Shown here piece after piece: positions 12,201 through 24,700 of a stretch of 64,000 nt of DNA. Each line of letters opens with the position of its first letter. The stretch's first letter is position 1. A program made the position numbers and the translations under genes. The notes below the pieces were generated by a model. The model was given only the letters and a program-made list of their open reading frames with translations, searched no databases and was not told the DNA's origin. Source of the stretch: Nicotiana tabacum (taxonomy: Eukaryota > Streptophyta > Magnoliopsida > Solanales > Solanaceae); assembly GCF_000715075.1 (NCBI RefSeq), contig NC_134095.1:51698806-51762805 (forward strand). Reading direction: 5' to 3'.

Positions 12201-14211
12201 TTATGTTCTGCCCCTTCTTGTGAGCCTTGCCTTGGGACCCATTAAGCTCCCTATGAACTTGGACACCTGAGGGTTGGCACTTCCATACTATATTTGTCCC
12301 TATTCTTGTTATGAAACTTGGGTGTGAGCACTGCCCGGGGTCCTATTAAGGCCCTGTGGGAACTTTGACACACTCAAGTCTGAAGAAAGGCTTTGGATCA
12401 GTGGTCTTTGAGTTGATTTATCTCATAACTCAGAGAGGAAGCCAAGAATCAGGCTTCTTTTGGTTGTACTTTGCTTTGTATTTTGCTGATGTAATTTATT
12501 ATTCTGGTTTGTAATAAGTTGTAATAAACCTTTGGGGTTGTCTAGTGAAAAGGTGTGGGTAACTATGCATGCAAGGGTAGAAATCATGCCTATAGGACTA
12601 TTTTAATTCTGCATGACTCAAATTACATCTAGAAACCATGACCATAGGGTTTAAATCAGCTTCTGCATTTAGATACCATGCCTATAAGGGTTTAAATCAG
12701 CTTCTGCATTTAGATGTCATGCCTATAAGGTTTAAAACAAGTTTCTGCATTTAGATACCATGCCTATAGGGTTTAAATCAGCTTCTGCATTTAGATACCA
12801 TGCCTATAAGGTTTAAATCAGCTTCTGCATTTAGATACAATGCCTATAAGGGTTTTAATTAGTTTTTGGATTTAGATACCATGCCTATAAGGGTTTAAAC
12901 AAGTTTCTGCATTTAGACATCATGTCTATAAGGTTTTTGCAGTTAGATACAACGTCTAAAATCAGTAATGCATAGAAATCATGCCTATAGGGATTTCTAA
13001 ACAAATCGGATTCGTTTTCATTCACAGTCAATGTTAGATTTAAAATCAGTAATAGTAGGTACTATCACCTGCAGAACCTGTAACCAATTCAGTTTTTGTA
13101 CATTCTACTTCTTTTAATAACCTAATGCCTTCGCTTAACAAGGTTTAGCAAGCATGCCTATAGGATTTCAAATAATTTATTTCAAGTTTCTACTGTCTCA
13201 TCACCTTCTGAATTCAGTAGATATAATGCCTATAGGACCCCGTCTAAACACTTAGGCAAGCCTTAGAGTAACAACTGTAAAACTGAATCTGCTTCTATTA
13301 TTCTACAACCAGCAGGCATGCCTGATTCGGACTTCTTATCTGATTTATGTAATAAACTAATCTGCCTCAATATTTAAACTCCCTCGTCTTTGGTATTTTG
13401 AATCAGACCTAAAAAGTATATGCAAGTCTAATTATATGCTTTCTTTGTTTAAGGAGGTGTATATGAGCCTTTGTTTGTTTATATGTTTCCCCCAAATATA
13501 CAATATGTGTTTTGTATGTCGCCTTAGAATTTTCACCTTTGAAACTTCAAATAAGCCTAATATCCCTCCCTTTTTAGGATTAGTAGTCGTAAGTGCCTCC
13601 GGGACTGATAGGAACGGGACGGGTAATAGCATGCAACAAGTAATCGTGACCAATCTGCGCTTTAAATACCTTAATGGGGTGGGAAGGGTAGATATGGATA
13701 TGATGACCACACGATAATGTCACGTGTAGCCCGTCATTGAGGAGTGATTACCGGACATTGTGTGGGGTGATCCATATTTTTAATAAACCTAGGACCCCCC
13801 CCCCTTCCCTTTATTCTTCATTTCTTTTTCTTTTTGTATTTTAACTCCTTATTTAAAAAATCAGTTTTTCTAATTGTTCTTTCATACTTTGTTTACTTTT
13901 GAACCATTATGCGTTGAAATCCCCTCTTATTTGAGCCTTATCTACCTATATGTTAATTGCACCTCAATTCACAATAATTGTCTGGCCGGATACCACACTA
14001 GTGGATCTTGAGGGGTGCCTAACATCTTCCCCTTAGGATAACTTTTAGCTCTTACCCTATCTCTGGTTATTCAAATCAAACTCCATTGGTGTCCTAATGC
14101 ACCTTAATCATTAGGTGGCGACTCTTCAAATGCAAACCCAGTTCCCAAAAGGAATGAGTTGTCCCTCCAAATGTCATAAACTCGATTTCGCGCGAAAAAG
14201 GGGTCGTGACA
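9294..14211 (+). repeat. Tat-like 5' LTR (about 4.92 kb)
   Basis: Aligns along its whole length with 25689-30591 at roughly 93-95 percent by eye. Open frames inside it (for example 13436-13717) are not conserved proteins. It carries a tandem repeat block at 12640-12965. Confidence 0.92.
12640..12965 (+). repeat. tandem repeat in Tat-like 5' LTR, 8 units of about 41 bp
   Basis: Units share TCTGCATTTAGATACCATG and CCTATAAGGGTTTAAATCAG. Eight successive units can be followed, the outer ones diverged. Confidence 0.9.
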
Positions 14212-14755
14212 GCATGGCGACTCTGCTGGGGACTTTTAGGCTTTTACCATTTCAGACTATTGTTGTGAATTTAAGCTTCTTTATATGCAATTACTTGTTT
14301 ATTTTCTTTAAGCATTTAATTCCCTTTTCAACTACAAAGCTGACTTGTCTCTTGTTTCTTTCCTTTACTGCTTTCCTTTACTACTGGTTTAAATTATGAA
14401 ACTGTTGTATTTACTGCTTTCTTAAACGTGCAAATACGTGACAACATGCCTTTAATTGTTGAATAATCATACTCAACATCATATTCCACTCGTTCCAAAA
14501 CAAATACCATAGCAACTCTTATAATGAGTGGCTGCGCTCTTCCGATATACCAGGCATATTTACGATAAAACCAGTCGATCAACGGTGTAGTTGACGGTTC
14601 CATCCTTTCCCCCTTGAGTTGTCCATTCAAGGGTACCAGTCTAAAACCCCATAGAAACCTTACTCTGTTTAACCGTGCATGCATCATGATCAAACCTAGT
14701 CGAGTCAGTTATGTTGTCCGCATAATGATTCTTTAAGAGCCTTGTCCAAAGTCCA
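14212..14755 (+). other. Tat-like leader with primer-binding-site region
   Basis: Directly after the LTR comes GCATGGCGACTCTGCTGGGG. The stretch TGGCGACTCTGCTGGGG (14215-14231) is the likely primer-binding site, but I cannot name the tRNA with confidence. The remainder is untranslated leader. Confidence 0.6.
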
Positions 14756-16203
14756 TTGGGATTCCCTAACACCCAAACAGACATCATGTTCCGCTTCGGG
14801 GACATTGAAATGACACCCTTGCTAGAAGAAATAGGAGGATTGGCCGGTATAGCATGGGAAACTCCGGGCTTGTTAATGACTGAAAACCGCAAGGGCAGGG
14901 GCTTCCTCAAAATGATGGGTTTAAAGAAGAATCTAGATCTGACGTGTTTGAAAGAATCCTACATCCCTTTTGATTATTTGTACGAGAGGTACGGTCACAG
15001 CAAATCCTACCGTACCTGCCCCGACGAGTTTGCCATTACATCATTGGGGCATGTTCACTGAAAGGTCTTCGTCTTCATATTTTATTTCCTGGGGATGATA
15101 GTGTTTCCAATGAATAAAGCAAGGATCCATACCAGGGTAGCTATAGTAACTAAAACTCTAATAGAGGGAATTGGTGGACAACCATTTAGCATCATGCCCA
15201 TGATCATTGCGGAAATATACTGAGCCTTGGAAAAGTGTCAACAAGGAGCTAAACACTTCGAGAGCTGCAATTTGCTACTCCAGCTCTGGCTCATGGAGCA
15301 TCTCCAAAGGGGTGAATACCGACAAGAGATTTAGCGAAGGATTTGGGATGATCATATAGCCTTCCATCATCCAAGGCGAATGAATTACATGCCCAGCATG
15401 TTCGCTCAGCCAGAAGATGCCAAGGGAAGGGTAGAGCTGTTTAATAATCTAACTGAGGGTCAGGTCCAATGGATGTTCGAGTGGTTCCCTACCGAGGAGT
15501 TCATCGCGCTATCCAGGGATGCACCATTTTTGATACTGATCGGTCTGAGAGGAACATACCCTTACATCCCTCTCCGGGTTATGAGGCAAGCTTGCAAGAA
15601 GCAGGTTGTAGCCTGGGTCGACAAGATGAGTCATTTCCGAGCCAACTTCCAGGATGATGATAGCCCTTACAAGTGCCAAGCTTAGCATATGTGGCACTAC
15701 AAGATCATCATGGGAAGGGATACCATTGAGCTGGATAGATACCACACTGGTTGTGCTCCCTACTATTCAGGTTGGTTGGAGGATAATCATAATGGTCTGG
15801 GCTAGACCGGGTTTGTTCGATGTCATATGATCATAGATGAAAGGGTCGAGGCACATGTCAAATACAATTAACTGCACAAAAGGATCCGGGAATGTGAAAG
15901 TGAGCACTGTGAGATACAAGAAGCCAATCAAAGCTAATCGAGGAGTGGAAAGACATGGCTGTTAGTGCCAACAAGCGACTGGGATATTTGGAGCGGGCAA
16001 TAGTAGAGCTAGAAAGGAAATTCCTCAAAAGAATTGAGGATTGCCAAAATGCTGAAGGAAATGAGGGCGAACATCTAGCCAGAGCCTACCTACTACTGGG
16101 ACTTCGCGAGTTAGGAAAACTATTCGACGGAGCCAAAGATGCTGAATCTGGGGAAGGTCCCTCTGGGACCAAATATATAGGAGTTTTTCTTTTTGCTTCA
16201 TGA
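14756..16203 (+). pseudogene. Tat/Ogre extra ORF upstream of gag (DUF7745-like)
   Basis: Frames at 14756-15061, 15380-15685 and 15955-16203 look like pieces of one protein, separated by stops and frameshifts. The first has FRFGDIEMTPLLEEIGGLAG. This resembles the plant retroelement protein family annotated as DUF7745, whose role is unknown. The last piece is rich in charged residues and Leu (YLERAIVELERKFLKR), fitting a short coiled coil. An extra ORF in this position is a recognised Ogre-type feature. An AATAAA-like signal (about 16277) lies just downstream, so it may once have been a separate transcript. Function unknown. Confidence 0.6.
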
Positions 16204-16479
16204 AATGTAATAAGGCCAATGGCCATTAGTGACATTTTATTTAGTGTCGATTTGGGGTTCGTCTACTTTTTATCAATAAAATAAGGCATCTTGCATCCTA
16301 AGTTCTCCAAATCAATTTGTTGCTAGGCCTACCTGGGGCACAAAGAGTTCCCCAAATTAGGACACGATTTACATTCTTGCACTATGTGTTTAAATATTGC
16401 AACCATTATTATAATCCTCACTAACTTGTTACCTTTTTATTTTTACTTCTTGTTTTATTATTCCCCCTCCCAAAGGTTA
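16204..16479 (+). other. spacer between extra ORF and gag
   Basis: AT-rich non-coding spacer. It ends in a pyrimidine-rich tract and CCCAAAG (about 16460-16475), a possible splice acceptor in front of gag. This is weak evidence. Confidence 0.35.
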
Positions 16480-18694
16480 GTTCGTGCACTCTGGCAACAT
16501 CATCTTATTCCACGAGACCCAGGGGCCCTCCACCCACTCCTCCTCTTAGTCCTGTTAGGAACAAGAACAAAGGGAAGATGGAAGATTTGAACAACGCCAA
16601 CAAAGATAACTCAACTGAATGGGTAGAGGTCACTCATAGTTATGGTACTCTGGTTCCTAAGGAAAATGTATCCCATCTTGGACAAAAACTGCTGAAATTC
16701 CAAGAAGAACTTGATCAGGTTCGGAATCTGGCAAATCTGTCATTTTCCCTCACCACTCCAGATGTTACTTTCCCAAATGCTTAGAACCCTACACCTCCAC
16801 TGAACATCCCAAAGCAACAAAACCATCCCCACCACCATTGCAACACCTACCATACCTCAAACAACATCTTGCTGCTCATCCCAGAACTCCAAAACTCCAC
16901 AAATGACCACTTTCTGCCCACTATAACACCCCCATCTACATGGAGACCATGCCACACTCCACCCAACCCATCTAAAGTACACCCGAGTCTGATGATAAAG
17001 ACTCGCTCATCAAGAACCTGGCTGAAGAAATGAAGAAATTGACTAGCCGAATTCAAGGCGTTGAAGGAAGTAAGGGAATTGAAGGGCTGAACTATGAGGA
17101 TCTTTGCATACATCCCGATATCGAACTGCCCGAGGGGTATAAACCTCCGAAGTTTAAAATGTTTGATGGTACAGGGGACCAAAGGGTCCATTTGAGAACA
17201 TACTGTGACAAGCTGGTTGGAGTAGAAAAGGACAAGAGAATCCACATGAAGCTTTTCATGAGGAGTCTGAAAGGAGATGCTCTGTCTTGGTACATTAGCC
17301 AAGATCCGAAGAAATGGTCAAATTGGGTAGGTATGGCGTCCGACTTTATTGACAGGTTTAAGTTCAACACAGAAAATGCATCGGATGTGTTCTACATTTA
17401 GAATCTAAAGAAGAAGCCTACAGAAACATTCTGCGAGTATGCTACTCGCTGGAGGTCCGAAGCTACTAAGGTCACGCCTGCCTTAGAAGAAGAACAAATG
17501 AACAAATTCTTTGTCCGGGCTCAGGACCCATAGTATTATGAATGACTAATGTTGATTGAGAGCCATAAATTTTCTGACATTATCAAGCTAGGTGAAAGGA
17601 TCGAAGAAGGCATCAAAAGCGGTATGGTTACGAACTTCGCGGCCTTGCAAGCTACAAATAAGGCCTTACAGTCTGGGGGTGCGTCTAAGAAAAGGGACGT
17701 AGGGGCCGTAATGGTTGAATAGAGAACCAAATCTCCTTTCAAATACCAAACCTATCCAATGCTTCCGCTTACATATCAGCCCACTATGAACTACCAAGCA
17801 CCCTCACCCTCTTACCAAACTCCGCCTTATAAATCACCTCCACCTCCCACATATTAGCCTGCTTCACCCAGATATTCCCAAGCCACACATGTTTACCAAG
17901 CCTACAATGCTCAACCATCCCACTATCAATCACCCCATATATGCCAAAACATCCCTAGACATCGACCAAATTTTGATCGCAGACCTCCTAAATAGTATAT
18001 AGCCATTGCTGAACCCGTTGACCAGTTGTATGAGAGACTCAAAGCTACTGGTTATGTCACCCCTATCCCTGCTTCAACTCCTAAGAACCCTTCTCAATGG
18101 GTTAACCCAAAAAAATCCTGTGCATACCATTCCGGCATGAAAGGATACACCATCGACACATGTCGTTCTTTGAAGGATAAGATCTAGGCCTTGATTGACA
18201 ACAAGATTATTATGGAAAAGGAACTCGCTCCGAATGTCCGCAATAACCCTCTGCCAGACCATAAGGGTGGAGGCATTCACATGATTGAAATAGAGGATGA
18301 TTGGAATCCCGAGGGATCAATCAGTTTGATTGTAGAAGGTGATGACCCAAAGAAGCCAATAGTTAGTCTTAATCTAATCATTGTCCAGATTCAGCCATCC
18401 GGGGATGCTGAGGTGAATATGTCGGTGCCACTTGAGTTTGAAACAACGTCATATGCAAAGACACCAGCACCAATTGAGGTTGAATTCATAACTCCAGCAA
18501 ATACACCCCCACCATTTAAAGTTGCGGTTTTACCATCCAAAGCACATGCTCCGTTCGGAGTAAAGATATCCACACCGATCCTAGTGGCAATGTCAACCAT
18601 GATGCCATACCATACAAAGGCTATACCATGGGACTATATAGCTGAGGCAAGGAGGAAAGGCAAGGTTAGGTTCGAGGAAACTGTCGCCACATAG
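16480..18694 (+). pseudogene. Tat-like gag
   Basis: The capsid region spans about 17030-17600, with FKMFDGTGDQRVHLRTYCDK followed by LKGDALSWYISQDP, the hallmark of the retrotransposon gag family. A Pro/Tyr-rich linker follows (17750-17990), then a CAYHSGMKGYTIDTC ligand motif at about 18118-18162 that resembles the zinc-binding segment of this clade. The frame from 17030 to 18694 is shared but is broken by TAG/TGA stops at several sites, including 17399, 17720, 17855, 17994 and 18185. An N-terminal piece at 16578-16784 is in another frame. Gag would form the particle and bind RNA. Confidence 0.8.
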
Positions 18695-18697
18695 GGT

Positions 18698-19910
18698 ATG
18701 ACGAGAACTGGTAGGATCTATACCCCGGAACACCTAGCTAAGTCAAGCAAGCAGGCCTCCAATCGGTCACCCATCATTGAAATAGGCCCAGATGATCTTT
18801 GGAAAAAGATACATGCCAAGGAATATTCGGTCATCGACCAGTTGAACAAAACACCGGCGCAAATCTCCATCCTTGCATTGCTGCAAAATTCTGAGGCACA
18901 CAAGAATGCTCTGTTGAAGGTGCTGAGTGGAGCATACGTGCCAAGAAACATCACTGGCGGGGAAATGGCCAACATGGTCGGACAGGTATTGGAAAATCAC
19001 AAAATTACTTTTCATGAAGATGGGCTACCGCCTGAAGGGTTGGGACACAACAAAGCACTGCACATCACTATGTAATGCGAGGACTACTTCATCACCAGGA
19101 TCCTGATCGACGGGGGTTCCAGTCTCAACATTTGTCCAGTGATAATACTCAAGAAGTTAGGTAAGGGACGACACGAGATAAAGGATGGAGCCATCAACGT
19201 GAAAGCTTTCGACAGTTTCCAAAGGTCCACCATTGGGGAGATTAGTCTGTGTTTGCAAATGGGGCCAACTTGGTTCGATGTGATTTCCAAGTGATAGACG
19301 TGCCGGCATATTACAATTTACTATTGGGACAACCATGGATTCATGCTGCCGGAACCGTATCATCAACACTACATCAGACAGTAAAGTTTGAATGGAATCA
19401 CCAGGAAGTGATCATTCACGGCAATGGTAGCAATCCTATATACAGTCGCCAGACCATTTCATCAATCGAGGGGAGAAAGAGTCTGGGAGGAGAGACTTAC
19501 CATCACATCGAATGGGGAAATGCTGTTGACAAAGACAAATCGTGGGATAATAAGATCGAGAGTATACTAAATTGGAGTGGGTACGAGCCTGGAAAAGGGC
19601 TCGGCAAGAACCTCCAAGGAATCACTAAGCCTATAAAGCTCAAGAAGCATGGCACTACTTTCGGTCTGGGATATGAGTACACTTGGGAAGAATTCAACAA
19701 CTGGTCGCCACCATGGCGCGGTCCTTACTATCTGCTGGAGCAGCCAATACCACATTGGAGCAGACTTTCCAATCGGTCGATGTTATCTATGGCTCAGAAG
19801 AAGAGGAAGCACTGGCAGCTGTGAAAAACTTGTTCTTAGAGGTCAATGATATGAATTGTTATGTTGTTCTCAAGGAGGAGGGCAAGAAGGCCCTTCCATA
19901 TAGTCCGTAA
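18698..19910 (+). pseudogene. Tat-like protease region with G-patch domain
   Basis: The frame 18698-19075 leads into the aspartic protease motif RILIDGGSSLNICP (about 19098-19139), with the catalytic Asp present. A stop lies just before it (19073-19075) and a frame change follows near 19250. The frame 19249-19824 then gives DVPAYYNLLLGQPWIHAAG, the second conserved protease block. At about 19558-19680 comes a Gly-rich segment with GYEPGKGLGKNLQGI and GLGYE that fits a G-patch. G-patches bind RNA or activate helicases in cellular proteins. Its role in this polyprotein is unknown. Confidence 0.72.
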
Positions 19911-19984
19911 GTAGAGGGTCCCGCCTCAATAACTGGACCATCAGGACAACCAGAGCCCGACGAGCCTCGTAGTAGCAAGGCTAA

Positions 19985-20215
19985 AACAAGCACTGGTTTA
20001 TTTACTAAAATATTTTGTTTTCACATATTTTTAATTCCGGCAATAAGATCTTCAATGTTCAAAACAATTATGCAATTTATTAAAGCATTTTGATTTTTCT
20101 TATGAATCAACACTTATTACTATTGTTTTCTCTCATTACTTTACTTATACAATATTACTATTACTTATCTTGATGAACAAATGACTGTGACATGCAACGA
20201 GACAACGCAACAAAC
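19985..20215 (+). other. AT-rich gap, possible Ogre-type intron
   Basis: A non-coding, T-rich segment separates the protease/G-patch part from the reverse transcriptase. Ogre elements are known for an intron at this place. A GT near 20000 could be a donor, but I find no convincing acceptor, so borders are approximate. Confidence 0.4.
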
Positions 20216-20224
20216 GGGCATAGA

Positions 20225-21835
20225 TTAAGAGGAAGATGACATACCAGAAGAGATCGTTAAAAAAATTGAGAATTTTGAAAATACGCCGAAGTACAACCTA
20301 GACGAGACTGAGACTGTTAACCTAGGAGATGCAGAAAATGTCAAAGAAACGTGAATCAACGTCCCCTTATCGCCGTCAGAAAAGAAGGAATACACAGAAT
20401 TTCTAAGAGAGTATGAGAACATATTCACCTGGTCATATGATGACATGAATGGTCTAAGTACGTCTATTGTGGCTCACAAACTGCCAACTGATCCAACATG
20501 TACGCCGGTAAAGCAAAAGCTCAAAACATTCAAGCCTGATATGAGTCTGAAAATCAAGGAAGAGGTCACTAAGCAGGTCAAAGCTAAGGTTCTTAGGGTA
20601 GTAGAATACCCTACGTGGTTAGCCAACATTGTGCCAGTACCAAAGAAGAACGGTAAGGTCAGAGTCTGTGTCGACTACCGGGATCTCAACCGGTCCAGTC
20701 CGAAATACAACTTCCCTTTGCCAAACATACACATCCTGATTGACAATTGCGCCAAGCATGAGTTACAATCATTTGTAGATTGTTTCGCTGGGTATCATCA
20801 GATCTGGATGGATGAAGATTGAGAAAATAGCTTTCATTACGTCGTGGGGAATGTACTATTACAAGATGATGCCGTTTGGGTTAAAGAATGTAGGGGCCAC
20901 CTACACGAGGGCCATGACTACCATTTTCCATGATATGATACACAAGGAGATAGAGGTGTACGTAGATGATGTTATTATCAAATCCAAAAAAGCCACTGAC
21001 CACATGGAAGATCTGAGGAAGTTCTTCAATAGACTGCGAAGGTACAACCTGAAAATGAATCCTACAAAGTGTGTATTTGGGGTTCCTGCTGGAAAGCTAC
21101 TTGAGTTTATTGTGATCCGCCGAGGAATAGAGCTGGATCCATCAAAAGTCAAAGCTATTCAAGAATTTTCACTGCCAAAGAACAAGAAGGATGTGATGAG
21201 TTTCTTGGGGAGGCTTAACTTCATCAGCCGGTTCATAGCACAATCTGCAGTTATCTGTGAGCCAATCTTTAAGATGTTGAAGAAGGATGCCGCTACCAAA
21301 TGGACCGATGACTGCCAAAATGCTTTTGATAGAATCAAAGAATACCTATCAACACCACCAGTTTTGGTCCCGCCCGAGCCAGGTAGACCTCTATTACTCT
21401 ACCTCGCAGTGTTGTATGGAGCTTTCAGTTGCGTTCTGGGGTAGCATGATGAAACGGGAAGGAAAAAGCAGGCCAATTATTATCTCAGCAAGAAGTTTAC
21501 CCCGTACGAGACCCGGTATTCTCTATTAGAACGCACCTACTGTGCTCTGACTTGGGTAACCCAGAAGCTAAGGTACTATTTCTATGCCTATACCATATAT
21601 CTCATATCAAGGATGGATCCTTTGAAGATATCTTCCAGAAGCCCATGCCCACTAGCAAGCTAGCCAAGTGGCAAATCCTGTTGAGTGAATTTGACTTTGT
21701 CTACGTAACTCAGAAAGTGATCAAGGGACAGACACTAGTAGATCACCTTGCTGAAAATCCCATGGTTAGAGAATACAAACCCCTGAAAACGTTTTTTCCT
21801 GACGAAGCGGTATCATTCATAGGAGAAGACATTGC
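20225..21835 (+). pseudogene. Tat-like reverse transcriptase and first RNase H
   Basis: Fingers and palm are recognisable: VRVCVDYRDLNRSSPKYNFP (about 20660-20719), then the catalytic YVDD at 20959-20970, followed by MNPTKCVFGV and the connection LGRLNFISRF. Frames change at about 20820 and after 21440. The first RNase H follows to about 21770 (KLAKWQILLSEFDFVY, then VDHLAENPM) and is badly broken. This enzyme copies the element RNA into DNA. The YVDD is intact but the reading frame is not. Confidence 0.85.
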
Positions 21836-21839
21836 AGAA

Positions 21840-22245
21840 TCCTATGACAGATGGAGGATGTTTTTCGATGGAGAAGCAAATTTTAAAGGAGTTGGCATAG
21901 AAGCAGTCCTAGTATCAGAAACTGGTCAGCATTATCCGGTGTTTGCCAAACTCAGGTTCCCCTGCACCAACAATATGGCCGAATACGAAGCTTGCATCCT
22001 AGGGCTAAAGATGGCCATAGACATGAACATTCAAGAGTTGCTAGTGATCGGAGATTCAGACCTACTTATACATCAGGTCCGAGAAGAATGGGCAACGAAG
22101 AACTCCAAGATACTCCCGTATCGGCATCATGTCCAGGAATTGAGAAAGAGGTTTATAAAGACGGAATTCTAGCATGATCCTAGAATCCAGAATGAGTTCG
22201 CCGATGCATTGGCTACCTTGTCATCCATGATACAACATCTAGACA
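21840..22245 (+). pseudogene. Tat-like second, archaeal-type RNase H
   Basis: The acidic set can be followed in order: FFDGEANFKG, NNMAEYEACILGL, VIGDSDLLIHQV, then after a TAG stop (22170-22172) NEFADALATL. This fits the additional RNase H (aRNH) that characterises the Tat clade. Apart from the stop the domain is well preserved. Confidence 0.8.
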
Positions 22246-22279
22246 AAAACTTCATTGATCCCATTCTTGTAAAGATCCG

Positions 22280-23599
22280 TGATTAGCTAGCTTACTGTGC
22301 CCAAGTCGAAGAAGAAGCAGACGGAAAGCCTTGGTTTCATGACATCAAGGAATATTTGGCAAAAGGAGAATACCTAGAACTTGCAAATCCTACTCAGAAA
22401 CGCACACTTTGGAGGTTGTCCAACAATTTCTTTCACAGCGGAGTAATCCTGTATAGGAGGACTCCTGATTTGGGACTATTAAGGTGTGTCGATGCAAAGG
22501 AAGCATCCAGGCTACTAGAAGAAATTCCCGTTTGGACCTGTGGTTCGCATATGAATGGTTTTATCTTAGCAAAGAAGATACTTTAAGCTGGTTACTTTTG
22601 GATGACTATGGAGACGGACTGCATCCAGTATGTCCGGAAATGCCAACGCTACCAGGTATATGCAGACATGATAAAGGTGCCTCCAAACGAGCTTAATGCA
22701 ACAAGCTCACCATGGTCGTTCGCCGCTTGGGGAATGGATGTTATTGGACCAATCGACTATTTCTAGTAGCAATTGACTATTTCACCTCCAACGGGCACAT
22801 GTTTATCCTAGTAGCAATCGACTATTTCACCAAATGGGTCAAAGTAACATCTTACAGAGCAGTAACTTAGAAAGTCGTGGTAGACTTTGTCCGTGACCGC
22901 AATGTTTGTCGATTCGGTATTCCAGAGTCAATCATTACTGATAATGGTTCCAATCTCAATAGCAACTTGATGAAAGCCATGTGTGAAACTTTCAAGATCA
23001 GACACAAGAATTCTACAGCCTACAGACCTTAGATAAATAGAGCCGTAGAAGCCGCCAATAAGAACATCAAGAAGATACTAAGGAAAATGATAGAGAAGCA
23101 TAAGTAGTGGCACGAGAAACTATCATTTTCTTTATTGGGGTATTTCACCACAGTCTGCATATCAACCGGGGCAACCTCCTATATGCTGGTTTATGGTACA
23201 CAGGCCGTCATTCCTGCCGAAATGGAAATTCCTTCTTTAATAATCATACATGAAGTAGAACTCGACGATGCAGAATGGGCGAAGAGTCATTACGAGCAGC
23301 TAGCTCTTATAGATGGAAATAAAATGAATGTAGTTTGCCACGGTCAGCTTTATCAGAACAGAATCTCCAGAGCCTTTAACAAAAGAGTCAAGCCGAGAAA
23401 GTTCACACCGGGGCAGCTGGTGTTAAAGAAAATTTTTCCGCATCAAGATGAATCCAAAGGGAAGTTCTATCCCAACTAGCAAGGTCAATACATGGTTCAC
23501 CGGGTCCTGACAGGAGGAGCCCTCATACTTGCAGAAATGGACGGAGAAGTCTGGCCAAAGCCGATCAATTCATATGCAGTCAAGCATTACTATGTGTAA
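22280..23599 (+). pseudogene. Tat-like integrase
   Basis: The zinc-binding N-terminus lies near 22590-22650 and is frame-shifted. The core has WGMDVIGPI (22728-22754), then ESIITDNGSNLNSN (22926-22967), then RAVEAANKNIKKIL, the glutamate-containing third block. The C-terminal part 23135-23479 reads YMLVYGTQAVIPAEMEIPSL. There are stops at 22763, 23030 and 23107. A local duplication at about 22750-22840 disturbs the region after the first catalytic Asp. Integrase would insert the cDNA into the genome. Confidence 0.8.
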
Positions 23600-24340
23600 T
23601 ATTATGCTTTCCTATATGATGTAAATTGAACTACACCTGACCTGATTCCCATTTAAGAGGAGATACGTAAGCAGCCCTATGGGTTCGGTCAAATTCAATA
23701 AAATTTTCATTTCCCCCGCAATTGGAAATTGGGGCAGAATTTTGAGGAGGACCATCAAAATTCTGAAGTTGATTTCAGCCAGTTATCGCTAGCAACAGTC
23801 GGAAGCATCAACCCAGTAAACTGGGATAGAATTTTGAGGAGGATCCTCAAAATTCCGTAGCAAGAGAGGTCGCAATGTCTTGAGCCGCGTCACAGTCGTC
23901 GGTTTATCTAAAGAAAACTATTCTTAATTATGTACTTATGTTATGCTTTTACTAAATCATGCATGCTTATTTCTGAAATCGCTTTGTTTAGCAATGCTAC
24001 CTCCAACGATACGTACAGTATCACTAGATCAAAGCCAAGCAGGTCAAGTAGAGCCAGCGGGGATACGAACTAACCTCCCCCCTTTACAAAACTCACGATT
24101 TTGCTTTGGACGTAGGCACTTGGATTGCGAAAGCATCTGCCATACTATACATCTGCGAGACAAACATTTTTTTAGGAATACAACTCTCAGAACTGCTGCA
24201 CCTACCAACATTCGCTATCCACATATGCACCAGTGGCATTCCGTATGTCGCGACGTCTCCAGCAGTCACGATACCGCAATCTGCTATCAGCTAAGAAAGA
24301 TTTATCACCATTTGGCCTTTATTTCTTGTATAAGGCTACC

Positions 24341-24700
24341 ATTCTGCCTTCCGAAACTAAACGTTGTCTCCATCTGCATTCTTTGTATTACATAAGGCTA
24401 CCATTCTGCCTTCCGAGACTAAACGCTGTCGCCACCTGCATTTCGCACTACATAAGGCTACTATTCTGCCTTCCGAGACTAAGCACTGTCTCCATCTGCA
24501 TTCTCTACATTGCATGAGGCTACCATTCTTCCTTCCAAGACTAAACGTTGTCTCCACCTGCATTTCGCATTGCATAAGGCTACCATTCTGCATTCCGAGA
24601 CTAAACGTTGTCTCCACCTGTATTTCGCATTGTATAAGGCTACCATTCTGCCTTCCGAGGTTAAGCTCTATCTCCATCTACATTGCATGGCTGAAAGATC
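24341..24700 (+). repeat. tandem array A, 6 units of about 60 bp
   Basis: Units start AAGGCTACCATTCTGCCTTC and contain CTAAACGTTGTCTCC. Six successive copies can be aligned, the last running into array B. Open frames here on both strands arise from the repetition. Confidence 0.92.

Noticed and set aside
13432..13717. 93-codon open frames on both strands, repeated at 29812-30090
   Set aside because: They recur only because the two LTRs of the Tat-like element are copies. No protein pattern, and frames on both strands overlap.
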